A DNA stretch of 64,000 nucleotides. Origin: Rhytidiadelphus loreus (lineage: Eukaryota > Streptophyta > Bryopsida > Hypnales > Hylocomiaceae). Location of the stretch: assembly GCA_947034895.1 (NCBI GenBank), contig OX344763.1, positions 36,951,025 to 37,015,024 on the forward strand, in the 5' to 3' direction. This document shows, piece after piece, positions 34,789 through 45,466 of this stretch. The notes below the pieces were generated by a model. It saw nothing but the letters and a program-made list of their open reading frames with translations. It searched no databases and was not told the origin of the DNA. Position 1 is the first letter of the stretch. The number at the start of each line of letters is the position of its first letter. The position numbers and the translations under genes are program-made.

Positions 34789-35749
34789 CTCCTAAACATC
34801 CAAACAATGTTTTTTGGCAACATTACAATTTTAGGCAGCTCATTATAGACGAAATTTTTATTTTTTCTCTTTGGAAATTTCACACAATGTGTGGCCAAGG
34901 AGTAGCTTTAAGGCCCAACAATTTTCATAACTTTTGACTAAATGGTTTTAAAGTTATTGCATGATATGTAATTTTCAGTGTTCGGCGGGCAACGCGAGCA
35001 GAAAAAAAATTCTTTGAAGATCACTTTAAAAGAAATAAAAATTTGAAATTGGTTCTCTAGATTTTTATATATATATTAAGCTTTGAATCATTTTCTACTG
35101 CTTTGAATCATTCCATTTTGATTAATGAGATGAAAGTTATGAGGAATTTTAGTTTAGATTAGTTTGTGGTTAGATATGGAATCTCTACTCTAAAATAAAC
35201 TTTGAAGTCTTTTATTTAACTCAATTTTAAATATTCTTGAAAAAAAACCCAAACATTAGGTGTATATTGTTTATTAAAACATTACAAACATTGGGATTGG
35301 CATTTTTCAATTCTATAAATAAATTGTTAACAATTTAGTATTTTTAATCATTCTCTACTGCTTCCTACTTATTATTCTTTTCCTATATATTGTACAATTC
35401 CAAATGATCTAAAAATTTTCAAGCACCTAGCCAACTTGACTTGCGGAATGAATCCAAAGAGTAACCACAATTTTGGATATTTTTTATACAAATGTAACCT
35501 TGTGAAGTGCAGCTACCCATATGTTTTACAAGGCCAAAAAAAGGGTTTTGTCACTTCAAATGTTAATATATCACAATCTACATGATGGAAAATTCTAAAA
35601 AAAAATTCACAACTTTTCAAACTATTTTACTACAAGGTCCTACGGTTTTATGTGTCTAAAATTGTTTTTCATCTAAAATTTGGTGCTTGTAAATGTAAGG
35701 GCACTTTTGGAGCAGTTTTGGTGAAAATATGGTCTCTAATGTTTAGTAG
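34789..35749. mobile_element. TTAA-type element, 961 bp, nested in the hAT element
   Basis: TTAA at 34785-34788, left end CTCCTAAACATCC, right end degenerate (CTACTAAACAT on the minus strand, followed by TGAA at 35750-35753 in place of TTAA). The interior closely follows the 16547-17482 copy. It is the innermost layer of the nest. Confidence 0.82.
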
Positions 35750-35839
35750 TGAATTGAATAATGACCAACTTGATCTTTTTGTGTGAAGATAAGGGATCTA
35801 AGAGTGTTGAAGATTACAAAGTAATATCTAGCACCTAAT

Positions 35840-36130
35840 CTTTTGGAGAAGTCCCACACTTGGAGTCTTTGTTCAAATCAAACGTATAATATACCATTGA
35901 AAAGCTCTCAACAATACCTTTCCAATGATATATTATAAGGCACACAAAATGATAAGACAGGGCGTCTTATTCTGACGGCCTGTCCAATTGAACGGGGCGT
36001 CCGATCAGATGACTAGGCAGACTTCAATCTTTGGAGAAGTCCCATAGTTGGAGTTCTTGTCCAAATTGGATGCATTATATACCGTAGGAAAGCTCTCAAG
36101 AATATCTATCCAATGATATATTATGAGGCA
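35840..36130 (+). repeat. two-copy tandem repeat of ~190 bp in the hAT element
   Basis: TGGAGAAGTCCCACACTTGG at about 35844 and TGGAGAAGTCCCATAGTTGG at about 36033 start two diverged copies. Both continue through an AAGCTCTCAA-type block and a CCAATGATATATTAT block. Confidence 0.8.
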
Positions 36131-36500
36131 TAGAAAAGTCGATGGGGGCGTCAGACGACAGTGGATGACAGTGCGGACGGGCCTTTTGGATCCGACACTA
36201 CGGACGGGCGGGATTGTTAGAACATCGGATTGGACGGGCCGTCGGAATCGGACGCTCTGCCAGATCAGACAAGCTGTCGGAATCGGACGCTCTGTCAGAT
36301 CAGACGAGCCGTCGGAATCGAACGCCCTGTCTGATCGGACGTTGCGAACAGGCGGACATACCGGGCCGGGCGGACGTTGGAGATGCACTATATTTTGGGA
36401 CTGTAAATGAAACTGGACGTCCGGGGGGGTCCGGACGCGGACACTGGACGTCCAGACGTACGTCCTCACGTCTGGACGTCCTGGTAACCCTACATTCAAC

Positions 36501-38700
36501 GATTAGCCAGTCTCCTCGATTTGGTGAATACTTCGTCCAGTCACGGACCGAGACTTTTGAATTGCCGATGAAGTCCCCGTCTGGTGTTATCACCTGTTCA
36601 GCTGAGTCCTCGGCACGAAGTCACGATTCACGAGTGAAGAGATAAAGACACGAGTTCACCCACCGAATTTTAGAACTCCTCCTCCGTGAGCAGTCCAAAG
36701 CATTTCCATGGATATCCCTCCGAAACTGGATATGGTGCATGGCTGCCACCCCTCCACCTTGCTCTCGGGCCCGAGATCATTTGCCATCCCGAGCAGCCAT
36801 GCAACCACAAACCGCTCCCAGTGCTCGATAGAGGAGCAAAATTCATCGATCATCCAGAACTGCGTGGAGCTCCCGTGGCAAGGCTCATTAGCAGAGCTCG
36901 CACCACCGCATCACACGACCCTGCTCCACCTCGCCGGTCACGCAAACGTGCAAGGCCACCTCCAAGCCGATCACGCAAAAGTGCATGGCTGCCACCCCTC
37001 CACCTTGCTCTCGAGCCCGAGATCATTTGCCAGCCCGAGCAGCCATGCAACCAGTACTCGAATTTTGCGAAAAGGCGCACAAGCGTGGCTCGCACCACGA
37101 TGGTCACGCAATCAAGCATGGCTGCCACGCCTCTTGTCTGGACAAGCGCTCGAGCCTTGCAACTGAAATCGAGTCTTCAGCAGTCAACGAACGCCATTAT
37201 CACGTCGAAAGAGCATGGCCCTGTCTCTCGCAGGAATGTCTCAGGCTCGAAACTTTCTCCACGTACTCGGGGTCTAGCAACTGCCCGGCCAATCAGGCCA
37301 TCAGGGAAATGTTTTCGAGAATCAAAAAAATAACGTGGAGCTCCCGCGTCAAGGCTCACCGGCGTTAGACGCACCACGACGGTCACGCAGACGTGCAATG
37401 CCGCCAAGCCTCGAGCTTGCTCTTGGGCCCGTGATCTCTTTTCACCACGAGAAGCCTTGAAACCATCTACAGCTCCCGATGCTTGTTGTAGACGAGAAAT
37501 TTTCTCAAACATCAAAAAAACAATTGAAGCTCCCTTGTCAAGGCACAGCACCAGGGCTCGCAGCACCGCGGTTACGCCCCCCAGCAAGTCCGCCATTTCT
37601 CGAGCTTGCTATCATGCCCGGGTTCGCTTCCCACCACGAGAAGACATGTATCCATGTACAGCATCCCATTCTCGTTGGAGGAGGTTTTCTCGAACATTAA
37701 GAAATAGAGTGGAGCTCCCGCGGCAAGGCTCACCGGCGCGTCTCGTACCTCAACGGTCACGCAATCTAGCAAGGCCGCCACGCCTCATACCTGGTCTCGT
37801 GCCCGATATTGAAACTTAAAACGAGACGCCTTGCAACTAAATTCGAGTCATGAGCACGGCGAAGTAGCATGGCCCTGTCTCACGCAGCATTGTCTCGGGC
37901 CCGAGACTTTCTCCAGATGTACGGGGTCTTGCAACTTCCCAAGGGCCCACGAAGGGAATCGTTTCTTCTCGGAGGCCGAGAGTTCAACGGTGGCTCCAAG
38001 ACAATGTCGAACGATTCCGAGAGGACTGAACTAATATAGAATTCGTCTTCATTCTAGCTGTCAGTCATATGTTTGTAAGAGCGACACTGCCTGACGCGCA
38101 TGGACGTGCTGGCAGTTCTTCAGAGTCGGGCCCGAGACCTCTTTCAGCTGGGCGGATTCTTGCAACCTGGTCTGTGAACGATCTCGACCTGCAGTTTCCG
38201 GCGTCTAGACTGAAGCAAACGATTTTGGCGACCCAACCAAATTCATAAGAGCCTTACCGCTGTCCGTGAGAGCGGCTGTGTTTTCCGAGGCTCTACCTAA
38301 CCATTCCGAGACTACATTCTTGACATAGCCTACAAACCGTAAACACAAAGAATAGGACCAGATATTGTACCTCAGTTGGCTCGTCGGCGCACCCTCTAGT
38401 CGTTTCTTCATTTGATGCTTCCAACGTCTGCCCCTTCCGCGAGCGCAAGATCCTCTCCATGTTGAAGGCTTCAGACAGTATCTCGACTAGCCTTGCAAAT
38501 GAACGACAAAGCATGCAATTCTTCCCTGGAGTTTACAGTCCGTAATGGCATTGACACTTCCGCTCCGTCGACGGTGGCAATGCTGAGGGTTAGGGTTTCG
38601 TGGGTGTTGAGCGTGGTCGGTGCGTGAATTGCAAGTGACTGGCTGACTGCCTCGCAAAACGTTCCTTCGGTGATCGATTATTGACCTGCTGACTTGTCCA
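36501..38700. repeat. degenerate repeats with TCTCGGGCCCGAGA palindromes, between the two genes of the giant element
   Basis: Modules of roughly 230-300 bases recur, with GGCTGCCACCCCTCCACC, TCTCGGGCCCGAGA (36763-36776, 37893-37906; variants near 37010, 37430 and 38125) and a GGAGCTCCCG segment. A related palindrome GTCTCGGGACCGAGAC lies at 31064-31079, beyond the hAT insertion, upstream of the methyltransferase-like gene. Without the hAT insert, the region between the two start codons is about 4.2 kb. The long open frames here have no domain and follow the repeats. Confidence 0.65.
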
Positions 38701-40240
38701 CCGGAATCAGTACATTGTTCCCCGATGATGAAATTGGCCACCTAGACCAGGACTTCGATGCACGATGGCTAAGTCGGCATTTGGATCGGGACATCGTCGC
38801 GCAATGGGTGCTTAATACTCAGAATTTAGTCCAAGGATTTATGGAATTTTCATTAATACTCCTCATTATTAGGAAATAATTTGAATACAAGATGAAATAT
38901 TTATAATGCAAATGGGATGAAGAATATGGAGAGCAATTCCTACAATTCCTTAGCTTGTGTGCCCGGTATTATGTTGGTTTATAAATACTCCTACTTTAAA
39001 CACCATTAATATTGTTATATTAATTTAATAGATTCATTGCTGAATATTCAGTAATGAGTATGAATATGCTAATAGCATATATTGAAATATTGATATTAAT
39101 TTTAATTTGCAGATCATTCCAGTAAATTCATGGAAGACCCTCTCGAATTCTGGGAAGGTACATAAATGCAAGACAACACCATAAATTGCCTTTATATGTT
39201 AGCAAAAAAAAGAAAAAGAAAAAGGTCCATTCATAGTGTATATGGGAAAACATAATTCCATGCCGATTGCAGAAGATGTACTTATCATTACTCTTTCTCT
39301 TTGGAAATAATGATACCTCGTTAGTTCTGAGTCTAACTTTAATATGCATGTCCGTAAGTTGAGGCCCCACTGCCCGATTATATAAGTGCACAGGTTGAAT
39401 AGAATGTCGTGCTGTGTTCACAAACCGGAATGGAATGTCACCCTTAGTATGCCACCTAGGTTATGCAGGCCTATCAAGCATGGTTGATTGTTTTATTCCC
39501 TTCGGAGTATTTTTTCTCACAATGTTCACTGTTCTTTCCAAAATAGAAATGATTGAGGTGCTGGATATTTATCCACTTACAAAGATAGGATACCCCACTA
39601 ACCCCACTAACTAGTTCATCCATTCTTGTTCAATACATTGGGACATGTAGCCTATCCTTGGTAGTCTTAAACTTGAGAATCTCTCCAATAAATATTCTTG
39701 GATTCTGTTTCATATGTGTTCAATACTATGCACTCATGTGTGATGATTTAAATGTAAGTCTATTCTTTTGCCCCTCACTGATTTATTTATTTATTTTTAA
39801 ACGACACGGTACCGTCTGACTTAGTTCTTCGCGTGACGACTAATCATGACCCTAAGATCCCATACATTAAATAGTGCTGGGACTTAGGAATTTTTGGTGG
39901 TTTCTTTTTCTATTGTACACCGCCACTTTTAATAAAGATATTATTCACATTTATTCCCATTTCTGTTGTGATCCTGCCTTGCATGTACCTAATAAGTTCT
40001 GACTAACGGTCAGTGCACTTCCATTCATAGCTTGTGGAAACCATCTTTATTGCCTCTATGTAAACTCTTCAATTATTCATATACTGAATGTGTGTTGAAC
40101 TTGGTAGGATGTGTTGTAGTGGTTGAAGTCTTCTACTTCCGAATTCAATGGTTCCTTTGATCATTTCATGTTATTAGGTTTCTGTAGAATTAATTCGCGT
40201 TCCTAAAGCCTGATCTCTCTTTCTATAGTTTTTCTTGACA
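38701..40240. other. upstream region of the transposase gene
   Basis: It is AT-rich with no coding frame I trust. Just before it, at about 38586-38600, is a telobox-like GGGTTAGGGTTT, a motif common in plant promoters. Confidence 0.4.
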
Positions 40241-43200
40241 ATGGCACTATTCAAGGATATGGTCGTCATTTCAGCAAACGGAGAAGGTGTGCCAATGGTA
40301 TTCCCAGTAGGAGATCATGGTATGGCCGTGGTTACGTCGTTCAGGTTAAGTCTGAGGTTTCAATGGAACCCTAATTCAATTCATGTAAATGAAGATATTT
40401 ATGATGTCGAGTCGGGGGCACTTAGTCACACCATCAGTCAACTGCCTGCCTCATCAGGAGAGGACTTGTCCTAGAACCTAAAGCCCGGGAGGTATAGGGC
40501 TTACGGAGTTCCGAATGTAGTTGTGTCTTCTTCTTTGGATGATGAAGCATTGCCTTGGTCGACTTCTGCTTCTATTTTGACACCACCTTTACAGCATGTG
40601 AAATTAGAACCTCAGTCCAACAGTATTACCATTTTGAGTTCTGATTCGGATGGCAATTCTCCAGAGCCAAGCTTCAATTTGAGTACTCCCTCATCGGTGT
40701 CAACTTTTCCTACCAAGACGCCATTGAAGTCAGTACTTGCGGCTAGTGCTAGTGTCAATAAGGGACATGGAGCATCTGTGGTTGATTGCTTGAGAGAATT
40801 GCGTAATTTGAAAGGATGTAGGAACGTGTTGTCCAAGCTTGACTATGATAGACTTGATATTCACAAAGTGACAGTGTTGCCTCCAACTTTTAATGGACAT
40901 GTCATTTTTGAGTTGCCTGCTGCTAATGAGAGTGGCACTTCATCGCAAGCAAAGCAAATGTCTGGGATGGATAAGCGGTACGACGGACATGTGTGGACGA
41001 AGACAGTGACCACGAATATTGTGAATCGATTTGGTCTGTCATTTCGCAGATCTGTTTGCCTTGGGCATTTACAGTGTGAAAATGCCAAATGCGAGTTTCT
41101 TACTTGCATTCACCGAACGAAGCAAGTGAATGAATTAGAGTGGGAAGGGATGGCAGCTACAGAAATTGTTGTTGGACAACCGCATCCACTTGGTTCGACG
41201 CTTGTATGCAGAATTTGCAAAGAGCCTCCATCTTGTATTGCGCAATGTGGAGTGCAAGTGTATTACGTTGCAGGAAACTCGTCGCTCACTAGGGCATTGT
41301 TCATCTTGGCACTCATGAGCATCCTGTAAAGGATGGTGAACTCCGAGATATGCAGGAGAAAACCCGAAATCTCATTGGAGATCAATTGGAGATCAATTGG
41401 AGAGAACCCCATCTGCAATAAATTCTACTATAGTTTTAGAGGCCACAAAGGAACTATTGGGAGGTCTACTTCTATGCCCAGATGGAGAGTTGCCACAGAC
41501 CATGGACTTCTCTCAGTTGGTCCCGGTTTTAGACAAATGCAAGTACTTGAGTTCACCTAGTATACGGAATGAGGTATCCTCTTTCAAATATTTACGCAAA
41601 TTTGGAGTTATTGATAGCATTACGAAGTTGAGGGGATCCAGCACATGGGCATTCGTGCAAGAGAGCAAATTTCCCGGCCAAGGGACAGACGTAGAGAAGG
41701 TCTTTGTTTTCAAAATGTCTGAAGTAGGGCTAGGGAGCGGAGTTGATTTAGTGAAGCGCATGCAATCGAAGGGTGACCTCGAAGAAGCTTGGATGATGTT
41801 TGATCACGTCAAGCGTGTTAAGGAATGGACGACGATGGCATGCCACGTGTACGACTCCCGTTACTGTCGGGTTATGACAATTGCATGTTGCGACATGCAA
41901 TCCGAGGACTGCGCAGTACAAGTTTTATTTTGGAATAACTTGAATTCTATTCTTGAACGAAACGGCCAGACGAAGACTCAATTCAAAGGGTTTATGGCTG
42001 ATAGTGCTCAAGCAAATTGGAATGCGGTGAGGATTGTTTATGGGTCGGGAGACATTGCAGAACCAATGCCAAATCGGGAAAGGACTTACCTCTTCCACTG
42101 GACTCAATCCATGGAGAAGCATACGAAGGCGGATATTCGAGGGGATTTACAAGATCAACATTGTCTTTTGTGCAATCAATACAAGAATGCCATTTCCTTG
42201 GAGCAATCAGAGGAGCGGTACCTAGCCATCAGAGCTTGGTGGTTGTCATCAGGTGCCACGATAGAGGAAGGACTTCGACGACTGGATTTGTGGTTGTCTT
42301 TCTGGCATTTCCGTTATCGCCAATGGGGTGGATTTATGCAGCTGATATGTACCATGCCTTCTCCCTATCATTTGTAATTCCTTTAAATTGCTTGTATCTG
42401 TGATCTACATCGAATTTCTACTTGCAAGGCATTCAGATAACAAATTTGTGAAGAGATTGACAACAGGTTACATATGGGTAAAATGTTAATCATTCTTGCA
42501 TAGTAAAGGACGCTAAATCACATACTCCTCTCAGGCCCGAGACCTCTTCCTCTATTCATAGGGTATGCAGCCTTTGGTATCTTTTCCTAGAGTAGGGCCT
42601 TCAGTGGAGTCAATCTGGTCAAGCAACGAAATGTGATTGTAACGCCTTCTATCCTTCTTCTAAATGGTGTATGAATTTTTATATGACTCCATAGTCAAAA
42701 CTATAGTGGACATTATCAAATTATAATGATGGAAGTGGTCCTCTGTCATTTCAGGATCTAACTTTGTCTGAAAAAGCTGAAATGCCGTCATGCAACCTCG
42801 TTGAGACTGTGCACAACAAGTGGCTTCAACAATCTGGAAATCGTGGTAATGATTTGTACATTGCCACCGTAGACAATTTTGTTAGAGCTTTTATGCAAAT
42901 GGTAAAATATTACCAATTTCTGAAGGGAAATCAAGCGGGGACCGGGCCTGGGAAGGAAGAGCTCCTGCTACGAGTGGCACAACGTTCTGCCGAGCGAACT
43001 GGAAATCCCAAATCACTCAGTGAAGTAATTTCGAATATGGGAGGACTTCAAGAATTTATCAGTAGAGAGCCCCATCTCGAAGGTCAAGAAGTGTTTGGGT
43101 TGCAAAAAAGGAAGGCTGGTACTCCTCTTGGCTGCGAATTCGAATCGCATAGGCCTGACAAGGTCAATTTTCTTATCCACGCATTCAAACTAGATCTTCG

Positions 43201-44222
43201 AGATGGACATCAAGTTTGCAGGTCACAAGTCCGATTTCAGAAGAAGTTCCTGCACATATGGATGTGGAAGTCAGTGATGTGATTCAGATTGAGGAAAACG
43301 TCGGCCAACCTAGTAGTCGTGATTGGACTCATGTGTCCGCGATCCAAGAGACCATGTGTGACGAGAAGCAGTGGCACATTGGTAGATTGACCAAAACCTC
43401 AGCGAAAGCATGTTTTGTACTTCAGGCAATTACAAAGAAGAAGTGCACCGCTCACATCATCCAAAACAACAAAGCTACTGCTGCGCCAACGTATACAGGT
43501 ATGATGGTAAATTATAGGAAGAACCAGAATGAGCGCATGCAGTTTTTTTTTGCAACGACGACATTGAACGTTGTGTGAAGGGAACACGTCGCAAGTGGGT
43601 GTTATCTGTACCTCCTGTGCCATCCATCTGGCCTGTCAAAATTGGCACACATCTCTCTAAGGCTGAGATTTTAGCATTAGAATCGGCCGGCTTTGTGCTT
43701 CCACAACGGGAAGCCATTTCACCGCGCTGCCTGTTTGGTGGAGAAGGAGGAATAGAATTGGTGCGTGCCTACCCTATTCCATCTTCACCTGACGAGCACC
43801 CTCCGATTCGAGCGGGTAAAGTCGTTCGTAGGAATAATAAAGCGCCTACTACAAAGCACCAGAACAACTGTGCTTCTTCTCTCACTTTGAATGCACGCAT
43901 TCAGAAGGTGACAATGGTTCCTCATCCGGGATTTGGTTGCATAGTTTCTCTGAATTCAGGAACAGAGGCTCGGAATGAGAATTACATGCTCACCATTTTG
44001 TCTTTTCCAGAGTGCAGCTGTCCAAATTTCAAAGAGATGAAACTCAGTTGTTTAGGTAAGCATGGAAGTTGGGCAAACTGTAAGCATCTTTACTACATTT
44101 TCACTGTAATTTGTAATCTACAATGTACGTTAGATGTCTTCATCCATGCTGCTAGTTTCAGCTTCAATGAAGTGAAGCAAGTACTACTTAGTGGGGTACT
44201 GAATCATTTGAAATCTACTTAG
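40241..44222 (+). pseudogene. Mutator-like transposase: WRKY/GCM1-type finger, MULE-like core, SWIM finger
   Basis: Coding pieces in order: 40241-40474, 40523-41329, 41397-42377, an intron with acceptor TTTCAG before 42757, then 42757-43282, 43216-43578 and 43575-44222. The first two are in one frame, split by a TAG at 40472. A zinc-finger segment (VCLGHLQCENAKCEF, then HLGTHEHPV) resembles the WRKY/GCM1 fold with its closing H-x-H. The core includes GFMADSAQANWNAV, which fits an acidic catalytic position. The C-terminus has CSCPNFKEMKLS, followed by CKH 18 residues later, the CxC...CxH of SWIM fingers. Frame breaks: near 41300, an 11-bp tandem duplication at about 41389, near 43216, and a T run at about 43543. 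It is inactive as it stands. Confidence 0.75.
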
Positions 44223-44539
44223 GGTTAGGTTCTCCTAGATTGGAATACTCCATGTTTTAACATGTCTGTCTTTTATTGATCAATCAAAATATAGTGAGAC
44301 TAAAAGGGCCACTATTTGCATTTCACTTCATTGAGTAGACCTACGGAAGTCACTGGTATTATTTGTACTTCATGCATGAACCTATTTACCCTTCCCTTAT
44401 CAACCTTGTCAATACATTTTCATGTTGCCCATGACACATGAGTTGAAAATTACATAATTTAATTGTTAAAATGGTTGAAATTACAATTTTCTAAACCTCA
44501 ATCCAACATGGTTAACAACTTACCATCTCTTCATCTCAA
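44223..44539. other. 3' flank of the transposase gene
   Basis: AT-rich. No clear polyadenylation signal is distinguishable from background. Confidence 0.35.
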
Positions 44540-45205
44540 TTTTGTTGAATTTACTCAACCATCTCTCTATACCGTCATCAAGACTTACTTCCATGTTAAC
44601 GAACTTTTACCTCTACTTTCATCCATTTTATTCATCCACTAATTCGTCTATTGTCATCCATTATGTTCATCCGTTCATTCTCCTATTTTCAACCATTTCT
44701 TTCATTTGTTCATTCACCTACTTTCATCCATTTCTTGCATGCACTAATTCTTCTACTTTCATCTGTTTTGTTCATCCATTCATTCTCCTACTGTCACCCA
44801 TTTTTTTCATCCATTTTTTTCATCCATTTTTTTCATCCATTTCTTCATCCATTTTTTTTTTCATTTATACTTTCATCTACTTATTTCATCCATTTTTTTC
44901 ATCCATTCCTTCTTCTACTTTCATCCACTATTTGCATCCATCCGTTGATCCACTGTCATTCACTGTTTTCATCCATTTTTTAAATTTCCTTTCAACTACA
45001 TCCCTTAGACTTATCCATCTACATTTTTAGAAACCCCTTCCTAAACATCAAGCAACTTTCAACCAAAATCCAGCGTTCTCTCCCCAAAATTTAGCTAGAC
45101 TTTTATCCATTCAGATATTTTTTCTCATCATTTGTCTCCTTCCTCACCAAGATCTATACTCCCCGCTCTCCATTTCCCGCTCCCCGCTCACATACTAGCA
45201 ACGTT
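44540..45205. repeat. right terminal inverted repeat of the giant element
   Basis: It mirrors the left arm, with TTTCATCCATTT-type repeats (44540-45000) followed by the G+C-rich CCCGCTCCCCGCTCA end. It lies 320 bases after the transposase stop codon. Confidence 0.78.
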
Positions 45206-45216
45206 GGGGCCTTAGG
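45206..45216. repeat. target-site duplication of the giant element, right copy
   Basis: GGGGCCTTAGG, identical to 21152-21162. On its right the LINE ORF2 3' region continues without a break. Confidence 0.85.
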
Positions 45217-45466
45217 CACCACACGGCCGGAAACTTCGAGCCCCATCAATCCTAGGATGCGCCGGGAGCCTTCAGGGCGGCTTGTAAACGAACCCTTGCC
45301 AGGGGCCGAAGGGGATCCAACGCGGTTGCCCGTTGACGAATTTCGCGAAGACTTCTTTCCTGCACCTTCTCTTGATGAACGAGTCGAGGCCTTAGGCTTG
45401 GTAGCCACCTTCCTTATTCTTCGAGATTTTCGTCCATTCACCCCTGCCATAATCTAAGAGGGCGCT

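Larger units (their letters stand above)
31130..36492. mobile_element. non-autonomous hAT element, 5,363 bp, with 8-bp target duplication
   Basis: It starts CAGGGTTGACG and ends in the complement of TAGGGTTACCA. This is the imperfect CAGGG/TAGGG pair known from Ac-like hAT elements. CATTCAAC flanks it at 31122-31129 and 36493-36500. Subterminal regions are packed with GGACG/CGTCC motifs (GTCCGAATTCGGAC, GGACGGCCCGTCGGAA). The interior has long inverted arms, a 190-bp tandem repeat and a nested TTAA element. No transposase frame is present, so it depends on one elsewhere. Confidence 0.9.
21163..45205. mobile_element. giant Mutator-like DNA element, 24,043 bp, with transposase and methyltransferase-like genes
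   Basis: The flanks are an 11-bp direct repeat GGGGCCTTAGG (21152-21162 and 45206-45216), of which one copy belongs to the host LINE. The ends are inverted: the left reads TGCTGGTACGTGAGCGGGGA from 21169, and the right on the minus strand reads TGCTAGTATGTGAGCGGGGA. Similarity continues through GAGCGGG and GGATGA-rich arms to about 21600 and 44540. Duplications of 9-11 bp and long inverted repeats are typical of the Mutator superfamily, and the plus-strand gene encodes a WRKY/GCM-MULE-SWIM type transposase. Cargo: methyltransferase-like gene (minus), minisatellite, GGGCCC palindromes. A hAT element is nested at 31130-36492. Confidence 0.88.

Noticed and set aside
31130..36492. The GGACG-rich blocks as part of the host gene promoters
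   Set aside because: They lie inside the hAT element defined by its 8-bp duplication.
36686..37600. Arg/Pro/Ser-rich open frames as a gene of the giant element
   Set aside because: They run through degenerate tandem modules with GGGCCC palindromes, in overlapping frames on both strands, without domains.
44542..45030. Ser/Phe/His-rich 162-codon frame as a protein
   Set aside because: It is produced by TTTCATCCA-type simple repeats in the right arm of the giant element, with a mirror counterpart at 21158-21629.
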